A stretch of DNA of 64,000 nt from Niabella aurantiaca DSM 17617 (GCF_000374125.1 NZ_KB893647.1:227922-291921); one strand, 5' to 3'. Shown: positions 41,547 through 50,081, counted from the stretch's first letter. A program made the numbers and translations. Notes: generated from the letters alone by a model not told the origin.

Positions 41547-44033
41547 TTATGGTTGAACGGGAGGAGCTACCGGATCTTCCAGCAGCAGCAGGCCGGTTGT
41601 GTTTTCTTTTTGCGCTACGGAAACGGGCGCGGCACCTGCTTTGGCAAATTGTAATGAATACAGGAAGGGAACGGAGTCATTTGCGAATGGCATTACCTCA
41701 AACGATTGCAGGGGCGCGTTCGCATCGATGCGTATGTTTTTTGATGCCCGGTAATTGTGGTCTGGTTCATTGTATTCAACAGACACATAGACCACCTGCC
41801 ACTTGGTCCAGTCCAGTAGCCCCCCGTCAATGGTGAGCGTTTTTTGCTTGCGTCCGAGGGTTATGGGTGGAATGTCGTTGTCGCTTTCGGAATCCTGCCA
41901 GGGAGAGGTGAACACAATGCCGTCCTGGTATTGTACAAAGTACCGGTATTTGAAGGCGCTGCCGGCGCCCTGTTGCGTGCGGGCCGACCAGTCCCAGGTT
42001 TCGGATCCGTTGAACCAGTGGGAATATTCCTCTTTGATCCCTTTGGCCGCATCTTCATACAGGATCTCCACTTTGGCGGTCTTAACCGTGTTGGTATCCA
42101 TAATGACATCAAAAGATGCTTTTACCCTGCCGGTAAGCAGGTCATCGATCATCAGCGTTCCTTTTGTATCGGACTTTTCTTCACTCTCTATTTCCCGGCC
42201 ATCGCTGTACAGGTATTTTACTTTGTAGGAGTAGCTTTTATCTTTTTTGCCATACGTGTAGCACCTCCAGTTGCCGGTTGGAGCGTCTTTGGTAAGACGG
42301 ATCTCCTTTTTGGTATCTGGCTGATCGGGTGCGGCCGTATAAACCAATTGTACGATCGCTTCTTTGATCAGTGTCCAGTCGATATCGCCCGCAATACAGT
42401 TCACCGTTACAAAGCCCAGTTTGTCGTAGGATACGACCAGGGAGCGGTCGCTGATGTTTTCCAGGCGGATGGGAGGTGGCGCCTCCGCGGTGCCGATGTA
42501 AGATATTTTTGCCTCGGCGGTATAAAAGTCGATCAGTTCCCCTTTTTCATTGCGTGCCATGGTTACCCTGAAGGTGTAGATCTCCTGACCGGTTTTGAAA
42601 AGATAGGATTTTGAGTTCTCCCGCACCTGCTTGCTGGCGGAGTCCTGCTGTTTGTAGGAAACGTTTACAATGATGCTGTGAATATTGTCTGCAGCAAAAT
42701 CTGCATTTACGCCGATCTGTAATTCCAGGATCTGAACCCTCGGGCTGCTGATGTCTATCTCCTGCACCAGGGCTTTTAGCTCTTCCTGCGAAAGATTGGT
42801 GGTCAGCGTACCATTTGGATAGCGGCGGAACTCCACGGTCCCGTTCTTTTTAAAATGAAAGTTCAGGGAGGTGATCTTTGTTTTGTCCACATCATTACGG
42901 AAGTAGTAGTGCTCTTCAACATTGGGGCGGTCCCTTTCTGCTGCGGTAACGCCTGTGTCCGGATTGGGGTGGGGCTGCCCGTCGGTAGCGGTGGTGCCCT
43001 CCGCGGGCGGATTGCTGTCGCCGATAAATGCCGTCTGGAAAAAATTGGGGATGATGGTTTGCATGATCATATCGAGCAGGGAAGTGCGCAGGCTGTTTTC
43101 TATTTCCTTGATCTCCTCGCTGTTTGCTGCTACATCGCCAAAGTCGGTAATTTCTATATTGATCACTTTCCGGTCGATGAGCGTTTGGATCATCCGGGCG
43201 ATTTCTGTTTTACTGGCACTGACGCTCCGGGTATCTGTCCGCTTATAGCTGAAGAAGCCGATCTCTGTTTTGATGCCTCCCCGTCTCTTTTTGCTGTAGT
43301 CCGTTTGGTAGGACTGCATCTGGTCAAAAATTTGCGTGGAGTTTGCAGTCACCTTTATCTCAAGGTTGGGAATAAAGGCAAAGCCTTTCAGGTCATAGCG
43401 CACAATGGCCTGCAGCGGGGTGATATTGTCTTTTTCTTTATCCCCTTCATATCCTTTTGTGAGCGCGTCAAACATCAGCTGCGCCCCTTCAATGCCAAAA
43501 GTGGCATAGAAGGCAGCGGCATTTGAGCCTACCAGGGCGGGCTTTACCTCGCCGCTGGATTGCTTTTTAAACGTATCGCCCAATCCTTCCAGTATCTCCA
43601 GCTTGGCCACGCCGTCTTTCCAGGTGTTGGGGGTACCCAGTTTTATTACCGGTTTTGCGGCGGCAGGCGCAACGGTTTTCTTTCCCCCGCCCAGCTTTGA
43701 ATAAAGCCGTACAAAGAGATGATTTTTGTTGTCCAGCATTTTTTCAAGATAATCGGTTATGGTCTTGTGCTCTTCTGCGGATATGGATAGGTCAGTGGTA
43801 AAGAGCAGCTGGCCCAGCTGGGTTTCTACCAGCTCTTTATTGGCACTGCTGGCGTAGGCAATATCTGCGTTGCGCGAAAAAAAGTTAAAGCTGAGCTGCG
43901 GGGTGCCTTTGTCGTCTTCAGCGATACGGGGCCTTCCTCTGAGGGCATAGAAGGTATCACTTTTTTCATGATCCCGGAAAATTTCAATATCGTCCAGGCC
44001 GGGTACTTTGATGGTGGGAAATAGCATGATCAT
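41547..44033 (-). CDS. Giant paralog B: large multi-domain beta protein, function unknown
   Basis: 828 aa, no signal peptide; a second Met two codons in is an alternative start. N-terminal module FRDHEKSDTFYALRGRPRIA (19-38), then core module NAAAFYATFGIEGAQLMFDA (171-190) and VRYDLKGFAFIPNLEIKV (211-228). The helical hinge ends in IIPNFFQTAF, and a short Pro-rich spacer follows. The C-terminal 300 residues hold three clear tandem beta repeats of about 95 aa; compare YSYKVKYLYSDGREI, FKYRYFVQYQDGIVF and FLYSLQFAKAG at their ends. Confidence 0.85.
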   Translation of the reverse strand: MIMLFPTIKVPGLDDIEIFRDHEKSDTFYALRGRPRIAEDDKGTPQLSFNFFSRNADIAYASSANKELVETQLGQLLFTTDLSISAEEHKTITDYLEKMLDNKNHLFVRLYSKLGGGKKTVAPAAAKPVIKLGTPNTWKDGVAKLEILEGLGDTFKKQSSGEVKPALVGSNAAAFYATFGIEGAQLMFDALTKGYEGDKEKDNITPLQAIVRYDLKGFAFIPNLEIKVTANSTQIFDQMQSYQTDYSKKRRGGIKTEIGFFSYKRTDTRSVSASKTEIARMIQTLIDRKVINIEITDFGDVAANSEEIKEIENSLRTSLLDMIMQTIIPNFFQTAFIGDSNPPAEGTTATDGQPHPNPDTGVTAAERDRPNVEEHYYFRNDVDKTKITSLNFHFKKNGTVEFRRYPNGTLTTNLSQEELKALVQEIDISSPRVQILELQIGVNADFAADNIHSIIVNVSYKQQDSASKQVRENSKSYLFKTGQEIYTFRVTMARNEKGELIDFYTAEAKISYIGTAEAPPPIRLENISDRSLVVSYDKLGFVTVNCIAGDIDWTLIKEAIVQLVYTAAPDQPDTKKEIRLTKDAPTGNWRCYTYGKKDKSYSYKVKYLYSDGREIESEEKSDTKGTLMIDDLLTGRVKASFDVIMDTNTVKTAKVEILYEDAAKGIKEEYSHWFNGSETWDWSARTQQGAGSAFKYRYFVQYQDGIVFTSPWQDSESDNDIPPITLGRKQKTLTIDGGLLDWTKWQVVYVSVEYNEPDHNYRASKNIRIDANAPLQSFEVMPFANDSVPFLYSLQFAKAGAAPVSVAQKENTTGLLLLEDPVAPPVQP

Positions 44034-44060
44034 GGTTCAATTGTTTAGTGGTTTCATTTA

Positions 44061-46724
44061 TTAAATATTGGTGATGCGGAGGAGCACTTCGTTAAGCCCT
44101 GACGGGATGACCATATTCAGGGTTTCTTCCCCGCCATCTTTTTTTATGATCTGCGCAACAGCGGTTAAAGGGTCGGCAATATCCACCTTGGGCAGGGCCA
44201 CAATCTCCTCGGGCCTGTCCTTTTTCAGCAGGATGGTCTCCAGTGGGTTGGCACCGGCTTCTGCCGTATCAAAGAGCTGCACCTGCACCGCGGCAATATC
44301 GGCGCTGAAAGTGTCGGCTCCCAGCAGTGTGGCGATCTTCAGGACCTTGATGCCACAGTTTTCCAGGCTGATGGGCGGCTGTTCGATGGTGTACTGCCGT
44401 TCCAGCCCTTCTACAATATCTCCATTCTTCAGGATGAATTGTGTTTGCGCCGACCATATCCTCGGGTCATCTTCTTCTACCACGATCGTAAAGTTTTGCT
44501 GCGCCAGGTCCTGGCTCTCCCCGTTCAGCACCAGCGCTTTCATAAACTGCTCGCCGGCGGCACTCCGGTAAATGACTTTGACGATGGCTTTTGCGATCAG
44601 CTGGCCGGGGTTCACCAGTATGGGGCTGATGGCCAAGGTGCGTGCTTCGGGGCGGTTTACGATTACCTGGGAGTCTATCTGGTTGCTGCGCTCCTGCTCG
44701 ATCTTATCTTCTTTGAAGAAGAACAGGTCCCGCCGGTAGTACACGTACTTTTTGGGCTCTTTTGGAAAAATGAGGAATTTTTTCAGCTCGGTGGCGTCCT
44801 GCTTAAAAATGACCGTTTTGCCATTGGTGTCTTTTTCGGGTGCTACAAATACCTGTACGGACTGAACACCGTCGTCGGAAAAGCTGATGGCGCCCGGTTG
44901 TATCTCAACGGGGATCAGCGGGGAATGATCAGAAATATTTACCGCAATATCCCTTTCTGTAACATCGGTAAAATCTCTTGAACGGATGCGGGTTTCGTTT
45001 GAACCGATAATGGAGCCGGGTTTATGAATGAATTCCACATAGTAGTCGTAAGTGAGGGTTCCGTATTGATCGGTGAAGAACTCAATAAAGGTTCTTGGCT
45101 TTTCGGGACTGACGGCATAGCTTCCCTGGTGCAGGCGTTTGGTTTTATCGCCCTGCGCATTGCGGAAGCCGTACGAAATATGTACAATGGCTTCTTTTAT
45201 CTGGAATTCTTCAAAGTCCAACGCTGAGCGGATCTCTATTTTTATTTCTTTAAAGGGGCCTTCGCCCAGCCGCACCAGCATTACCTGGTCTGCCGCTTTA
45301 AAGGCCGTTCCTTCAAGCGTCAGCAACCCTGCGGGATAGATCTTATTGGTGATGGCGCCGGCCTTGGAATAAGTAAATGTTCTTTTAACCTGCTGCGAAA
45401 TGGACCGGTGCTTTAGCTGGTACCCTACATTTACCGACACCTGTGTTTCTACTTTTTCCGGGGGCGGGGTAGTGGTGGGTGGTGGTGTGGTAGTAGGCGG
45501 CGGGGTTGTGGTCACCGGCGGATGCGTGGTTTCCGGCGGTGTGGTCGTTTGCGGTGGCGTTGTTGTCTCAGGTGGCGTCGTGGTTTCCGGTGGTGGGGCG
45601 GAAGTACGCGGCGGCGGAGGTGTGGAAGAAGCGGGCGGTGGCACCGTGGTTTCTCCGCCGTCATTGTCGGGCGGCGTAGGGTCAACCGGACCATGGGTCA
45701 CCGGTGGTGTAGTGGTCTCCGGCGGTGCAGTGGGCGGCGGGGTTGTGGTTACCGGCGGAACGGTGGTTCCGGGCGGCGGCGTAGGTGCGGGCGTGGGGCG
45801 CGGCGTGGAAGTAGGCGTTGGGCTGGGGTTATCCCGCTCGCTGGGCAATGTGTTGTTCAGTACATTGTAGTCTTCACTGGGGATAGCGCTGGGGTTAAAG
45901 AGTGTGGGAAGCAGCAGCTCCTTTACAATTTTCATTTTATCCTCCAGCGAGCCGGCTGCAGTGCTTCCCCCGTCATCGCCGGCCCCACCGGTGAAATCGA
46001 TTTCCCGGATGGTAATGGCTCCCTTGTTCACCAGGTCGCGCATGATCAGGTCCACATCATTGTTGGAAACGATTTTCAGGGAGGGAGACGTAAGATTGAA
46101 ATCGGCATCAATGTGATGCTGCCAGAACTCTTCGGTCGCTTTAAAATCAACCGTGATCTCAAGGTTATAAACCGGCATCAGCCCCTTGTAGTCCAGCTCA
46201 TATTTTACAGCGGCTTGTGTCTGTTTTCCATTCTTTAAAAGATTCCACATGATCTGGGCTTCCATACCTCCCAGGCGCAGTGAAAACACCGCTGTCTGCA
46301 TTCCGTATAAGGAGGGTTTGGTGGAGCCGGCAATGGTGATCTCCAGCGGATCGTTGGCATCTTTCCCGTCACTTCCAAAGAGCACCAGCTCCACGGCTCC
46401 GTCTACAAAGGGTACCTGCGAGAGAATGATGTCGCTGCCTTCGGCGGAACTCAACTGGGATTCAATATCTTTTACCTGGTTCTCATCGGGACCGAGCTCT
46501 ACTTCCAGTGTCAGGAAGCCTCCTGCCCGTTTGATGTCTTTGGAAAAGTCCGGCTCGGTGCCTTCGATCACCTCGCCGTCTATATAGGCCACAAAGTGGA
46601 TCTTCTTTCCGTTGTCGGCAATTTTGGCTTTATCGGAGGGAAGGTAAAAGAATTGTTTACGGTTTTGAAAGTCCCGATAAATGGTGATCCCGTTGATCAC
46701 GCGTTTATCATCAATAAATAACAT
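44061..46724 (-). CDS. Giant paralog A: beta protein with a long Pro/Thr-rich linker, function unknown
   Basis: 887 aa, no signal peptide. N-terminal module YRDFQNRKQFFYLPSDKAKI (16-35); core module QTAVFSLRLGGMEAQIMWNL (143-162) with VKYELDYKGLMPVYNLEI (173-190); helical hinge ending LLPTLFNPSAIP. Residues about 299-423 form a linker almost wholly of Pro and Thr (blocks like PPETTTPPETTTPP) before about four C-terminal beta domains beginning VSVNVGYQLKHRSISQ. The linker resembles mucin-like or O-glycosylated stalk regions. The gene lies 13 bases after the peptidoglycan-binding protein gene. Confidence 0.87.
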   Translation of the reverse strand: MLFIDDKRVINGITIYRDFQNRKQFFYLPSDKAKIADNGKKIHFVAYIDGEVIEGTEPDFSKDIKRAGGFLTLEVELGPDENQVKDIESQLSSAEGSDIILSQVPFVDGAVELVLFGSDGKDANDPLEITIAGSTKPSLYGMQTAVFSLRLGGMEAQIMWNLLKNGKQTQAAVKYELDYKGLMPVYNLEITVDFKATEEFWQHHIDADFNLTSPSLKIVSNNDVDLIMRDLVNKGAITIREIDFTGGAGDDGGSTAAGSLEDKMKIVKELLLPTLFNPSAIPSEDYNVLNNTLPSERDNPSPTPTSTPRPTPAPTPPPGTTVPPVTTTPPPTAPPETTTPPVTHGPVDPTPPDNDGGETTVPPPASSTPPPPRTSAPPPETTTPPETTTPPQTTTPPETTHPPVTTTPPPTTTPPPTTTPPPEKVETQVSVNVGYQLKHRSISQQVKRTFTYSKAGAITNKIYPAGLLTLEGTAFKAADQVMLVRLGEGPFKEIKIEIRSALDFEEFQIKEAIVHISYGFRNAQGDKTKRLHQGSYAVSPEKPRTFIEFFTDQYGTLTYDYYVEFIHKPGSIIGSNETRIRSRDFTDVTERDIAVNISDHSPLIPVEIQPGAISFSDDGVQSVQVFVAPEKDTNGKTVIFKQDATELKKFLIFPKEPKKYVYYRRDLFFFKEDKIEQERSNQIDSQVIVNRPEARTLAISPILVNPGQLIAKAIVKVIYRSAAGEQFMKALVLNGESQDLAQQNFTIVVEEDDPRIWSAQTQFILKNGDIVEGLERQYTIEQPPISLENCGIKVLKIATLLGADTFSADIAAVQVQLFDTAEAGANPLETILLKKDRPEEIVALPKVDIADPLTAVAQIIKKDGGEETLNMVIPSGLNEVLLRITNI
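45456..45830 (-). repeat. In-frame GC-rich minisatellite encoding the Pro/Thr linker of paralog A
   Basis: About 375 bases of imperfect tandem units made of CCN and ACN codons (seen on plus as repeats such as GTGGTTTCCGGCGGTG). Units of 12-24 bases recur many times with third-base changes. The length keeps the frame, and stop codons are absent on the coding strand. Such arrays can gain or lose units by replication slippage. Confidence 0.8.
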
Positions 46725-46737
46725 GGCAAAAAGAGGT

Positions 46738-47742
46738 TTAGTTGTTTAACTGATTGAGGTTTTCTTCAATTTTAAAATGACGGATGCTGCCAAATAGCTG
46801 GTCGGGCTTTAGTGTATATCCGGCATGCTGCCCCGAAATGTCTTTATAGAACCGGAAAAATGATTGGACGGTTGCGTTGGTAAATTGGTCGTTGATGGCA
46901 CTGCTGTAATAAGGCATCCCTGTTTTGCTGTCGGTGATGCGGGTCAGGGCTGTTTGAAGGCGTCGCACCTGTTTTCCCGAAGAACCGTAGCGCAGCAGGC
47001 CCTGCGCGGCGCGCGGCATGTGCTGTACTTCCGATGCATTGAAAAGCAGGAAAGGAAACAGGTTCCCGCTGCTGCTGATGCTGTCCATGAAGCGTTGCCA
47101 GTAGTTCCAGGTTACATGGGTGTGCGCGCCGGTGACCAGTTCTTTGGGCTTGCCGCAGATCGTAATGCATCCGGAGCTGCTGTAATCAAGCGTCAGCATA
47201 TCGCTGCCGGTACCGCCGGGCGCCGGCTCGTTCCGTGCGGCATGCAGGTTATCGCCGGGGAGCACCACCCGGTAATTTTTAGGCGTCTTTGCAAACCGGA
47301 CCTGCTTATTTCGGGTGATGATCGCGGGAACTTCAACAATCCCGTGGCTGTCCATCAGCAGGGCGTTATGGGCTCCGGCACCCCCGCTGCGGGGGTGCAG
47401 CCCTTTTCTTAATTCATAAAAACCGGGACAAAGAATATTGAAGGTGGCCTGCTTTAACGGGTGAGCCGCTAAATAGGTGAGGGAAGGAAGGGTGCTGCCC
47501 GGAAATGCAGTGATCCGGCCCGCTGTCCGGTTCCACAGCCCGATGGTGCACCGGGCCGTTGTGTAATTAACAGGAACGGCCTGCGCATGAAAACAGGTGT
47601 ATTCGCCGCCAAAGTGCCATCCGGCTTGCGCGCCGCCTACAGCCATGCAGCCGCGCACGGCAAAGATAACTGTGGGCGCGGCCTGAACATTGTAATGAAA
47701 TGTTGCGCATAAGTGGTCCAATATGGTGCTGTCAATTTTCAT
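46738..47742 (-). CDS. Protein with a C-terminal peptidoglycan-binding-like domain, first gene of the giant locus
   Basis: 334 aa from the ATG at 47742 (MKIDSTILDHLCATFHYNVQ); an ATG 21 codons earlier adds residues unlike a signal peptide. The C-terminal part (LLRYGSSGKQVRRLQTALTR, then a repeat with VQSFFRFYKDI) matches the PG_binding_1 helical fold. The N-terminal part has conserved-looking Cys, His and Gly residues (FAVRGCMAV, CTIGLWNRTAGRITAFPGST, HPRSGGAGAHNALL, TGAHTHVTWNYW), suggesting an enzyme domain of unknown type. It heads the operon, 13 bases before paralog A. Confidence 0.7.
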   Translation of the reverse strand: MKIDSTILDHLCATFHYNVQAAPTVIFAVRGCMAVGGAQAGWHFGGEYTCFHAQAVPVNYTTARCTIGLWNRTAGRITAFPGSTLPSLTYLAAHPLKQATFNILCPGFYELRKGLHPRSGGAGAHNALLMDSHGIVEVPAIITRNKQVRFAKTPKNYRVVLPGDNLHAARNEPAPGGTGSDMLTLDYSSSGCITICGKPKELVTGAHTHVTWNYWQRFMDSISSSGNLFPFLLFNASEVQHMPRAAQGLLRYGSSGKQVRRLQTALTRITDSKTGMPYYSSAINDQFTNATVQSFFRFYKDISGQHAGYTLKPDQLFGSIRHFKIEENLNQLNN

Positions 47743-47967
47743 TGATCGGAGGACGCCGGCTGGTACAGATGATTGAAAGCGGCAAAGCGATTCAATGCGG
47801 ATCACCGGTTCGGGAGCGTCGGGAGGTATTTAGTTTTTTTTAAAATCGTTTTGTAATCCGGTACAATATTAGTTCGATCCGCCGCTGAAGTCAATACCTA
47901 ATTTGAGTGAAAACAATCTCCAAACGATCCTAAACTGGTTTATCTTTACCTTCTTAAAAGAGCAGAT
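47743..47967. promoter_or_regulatory. Divergent promoter region of the giant locus and the NlpC/P60 gene
   Basis: 225 bases between two divergent starts. For the plus gene, TATCTTTA at 47941-47948 fits the Bacteroidota -7 box TAnnTTTG at seven of eight bases and would give a short leader; no good -33 TTTG lies at the right distance. An AT-rich block (47831-47846) could serve the minus operon. Shared control of both arms is likely but not shown. Confidence 0.4.
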
Positions 47968-48747
47968 ATGAAATATGGAATGGTGGTGGTGCCTGCGGCG
48001 CCGGCCCGGAAAAAGCCGCATCATAAATATGAAATGGTTAACCAATTGCTGTTTGGCGAAAAAGTAGCCATCCTTTCCTTTAAACAAAAGGGGTGGTATA
48101 AAATAAAAAGCCTGTACGATGGTTATAAGGGCTGGGTTACCCATCATATGATCCGCGAAATCGATAAGGATCTTGCAAAGCACCCGCAGCAGCTGCTTGC
48201 CGGAGCATTGCTCAATACCATAGAGGTAAATGCTATGCCAATGCAGATACCGATGGGGTCGTTTATCGGACCGGAAGGAAAAGACAGCGGGAAGATCGGA
48301 GACTGGGAATACCGCTACGGGGGATTGGCAACGAAGCCTGGCGGAAGTCCGGAAAAGATCCGGGCCTCGATTGAAAAATACGCCCGGGAATGGCTAAACG
48401 CTCCGTATCTGTGGGGTGGAAAGACCATCCTTGGAGTGGACTGCAGTGGGTTTGCACAGACCATTTTCAAAATGGCGGGGGTTGCTTTACTGCGCGATGC
48501 CTGGCAGCAGGCCCAGGAAGGAAAGGTGGTCAAGAAGCTGCAGGATGCCCGGCCGGGCGACCTTGCTTTTTTTGATGATCAACAGGAGATCGTGCACGTG
48601 GGGATCCTGCTTGGCCCCGACCGGATCATTCATGCATCAGGAAAAGTACGGATCGATATGATCGATAAAAAGGGGATCACCAGCAGCGAAACCGGGAAGC
48701 GTACCCACCGGCTGAAGCTCATCAAACGAATACCGCCGCTTAGTTGA
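47968..48747 (+). CDS. SH3-NlpC/P60 cysteine peptidase (C40 family)
   Basis: 259 aa, no signal peptide. An N-terminal bacterial SH3 domain (about 1-65, with KKGWYKIKSLYDGYKGWVTHH-like strands), a second linker domain, and a C-terminal NlpC/P60 domain with PYLWGG, catalytic Cys159 in VDCSGF, His210 in IVHVGI and a third polar residue His222 in IIHAS. Homologs such as DPP6-type enzymes cut gamma-D-Glu-diamino acid bonds in cell-wall peptides, often acting on recycled muropeptides in the cytoplasm. Divergent from the peptidoglycan-binding protein gene; convergent with the next gene by an 8-base overlap. Confidence 0.9.
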   Translation: MKYGMVVVPAAPARKKPHHKYEMVNQLLFGEKVAILSFKQKGWYKIKSLYDGYKGWVTHHMIREIDKDLAKHPQQLLAGALLNTIEVNAMPMQIPMGSFIGPEGKDSGKIGDWEYRYGGLATKPGGSPEKIRASIEKYAREWLNAPYLWGGKTILGVDCSGFAQTIFKMAGVALLRDAWQQAQEGKVVKKLQDARPGDLAFFDDQQEIVHVGILLGPDRIIHASGKVRIDMIDKKGITSSETGKRTHRLKLIKRIPPLS

Positions 48748-49402
48748 TCTCAAGGAGCCGGTTGCTGAAATAGTAGTAGTCGGTAACCAGGCCGCTTGCA
48801 AGCGCCCGGTTGTTGGCGTATTTCAGGCGGAGTACCAACAGCAGCGCCAGCCTGCCATCGTCGGTAACGTACCAGCCTACGGATACCGGTGCCGCCAGGG
48901 ACGTACGCATTGCATGATTGGTGATGGCCCCGTCACGGATCCCTTTGATCTTACTTAATGAAGTTTCTCCCTGAACCGGCAGGTCCCTTCTGATCCTGTT
49001 GTTGATGCGCCTGTATTCCTTCTGAAGGGCTTTTACAGTTTGCTTCGTGCTATCGAAGAAGCCGGTGATCTGGTAAAGGACGATCGTATCCAGGCGCGGC
49101 TGCAGTGTCCGGATCACTCTTTTTTTTTCCGCCAGCAGCACTTCAACCTTGCTGGTCCGGATGGAAAACGGATTAAAGGAACGGTAATGTCCCTGTACGG
49201 AAAACAGGCTGCTGTCTGTTTTGGCAACGATTTCTGTAACGGCTAATTCCGGGTCTGTTTTAACAGCCTCAACAAAGGCCGAAAATGAGCCGGCAAATGG
49301 GTCAACCCGGAAATAATCTTTGACGATCTTAAAAAACCGATTCTGTGCAGAAGCGGGTTCTCCCAGGCATAAGAAATATATGAGGAGCAGCAGGTATCTC
49401 AT
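48740..49402 (-). CDS. Secreted hypothetical protein
   Basis: 220 aa with signal peptide (MRYLLLLIYFLCLGEPASAQ). Basic, helix-rich middle (KQTVKALQKEYRRINNRIRR) and a C-terminal part with short strands (VGWYVTDDGRLALLLVLRLK). I do not recognise the family. The stop codon overlaps the convergent C40 peptidase gene; ppa lies 15 bases upstream on the same strand, so both may be read together. Confidence 0.65.
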   Translation of the reverse strand: MRYLLLLIYFLCLGEPASAQNRFFKIVKDYFRVDPFAGSFSAFVEAVKTDPELAVTEIVAKTDSSLFSVQGHYRSFNPFSIRTSKVEVLLAEKKRVIRTLQPRLDTIVLYQITGFFDSTKQTVKALQKEYRRINNRIRRDLPVQGETSLSKIKGIRDGAITNHAMRTSLAAPVSVGWYVTDDGRLALLLVLRLKYANNRALASGLVTDYYYFSNRLLEIN

Positions 49403-49417
49403 TTAAGAGGGATGGTG

Positions 49418-49975
49418 TTAAGGCATGTCTTTAAATTTCTTTTTATAATAGTCAATCGCTTCCGAGATAATGGACAACGCGGTTTCCTTGTCCTGGAAAG
49501 TGTCGATCTCTACTTTTTTGCTTTCAAGGACCTTGTATTGCTCAAAAAAATTGCGCATTTCCAGCAGAAAATGATGCGGAAGCTCATCAATGTTCTCGTA
49601 ATGATTCACCGATGGATCGTCGATGGCCACGGCAATGATCTTGTCATCCCGCTCGCCGCTGTCGATCATCTGCATATTGCCGATCACCTTGGCCCTTACC
49701 AGGCAAAAAGAGCGGATGGTTTGGGAGCAAAGCACCAGTATATCCAGCGGGTCATGATCCTGCCCCAGGGTTTTGGGAATAAATCCGTAGTTAACCGGGT
49801 AGTGGAAGGATGAATAGATAACCCTGTCCAGCTTTAGCAATCCGGTTTCTTTGTCAATCTCATATTTGGCGCGCGACCCTTCGGGTATTTCTATGATCGT
49901 ATTTACAATTTCGGGTGCGCCTGCTCCATAACTAACGCCGTGCCATGGGTGTGTGATCGTTGCCATCGTGTTCAT
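49418..49975 (-). CDS. ppa: Inorganic pyrophosphatase, soluble family I
   Basis: 185 aa, normal length. The family signature DHDPLDIL (73-80) provides metal-binding Asp residues; ENTIIEIPEGSRAKYE-like start, HYPVNYGFIPKTL and the later GERDDKIIAVAIDDP also match. A second Met four codons in (MATITHPWHG) is an equally possible start. It hydrolyses pyrophosphate to drive biosynthesis in the cytoplasm. Confidence 0.95.
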   Translation of the reverse strand: MNTMATITHPWHGVSYGAGAPEIVNTIIEIPEGSRAKYEIDKETGLLKLDRVIYSSFHYPVNYGFIPKTLGQDHDPLDILVLCSQTIRSFCLVRAKVIGNMQMIDSGERDDKIIAVAIDDPSVNHYENIDELPHHFLLEMRNFFEQYKVLESKKVEIDTFQDKETALSIISEAIDYYKKKFKDMP

Positions 49976-50081
49976 TAATTTTTAGTCAGAGAAGAACCGC
50001 TGCCGTGCGGTTCCATTCAATCAAAAATAACAAGTTTTTTGATCGGAATGTTTATCCGCAGCCATTTATTGTCGGCTGCTT

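Noticed and set aside
45400..45870. Regular short repeats resembling a CRISPR or tandem-repeat array
   Set aside because: The units are in-frame Pro/Thr codons inside an open 887-codon gene, with no unique spacers of constant length, so it is a coding minisatellite.
30318..47742. The giant-protein operon as a contractile injection system or phage tail
   Set aside because: No sheath, tube, baseplate, spike or AAA+ ATPase gene is seen in the operon; the VgrG-like gene is 16 kb away on the other strand, so a direct link is unproven.
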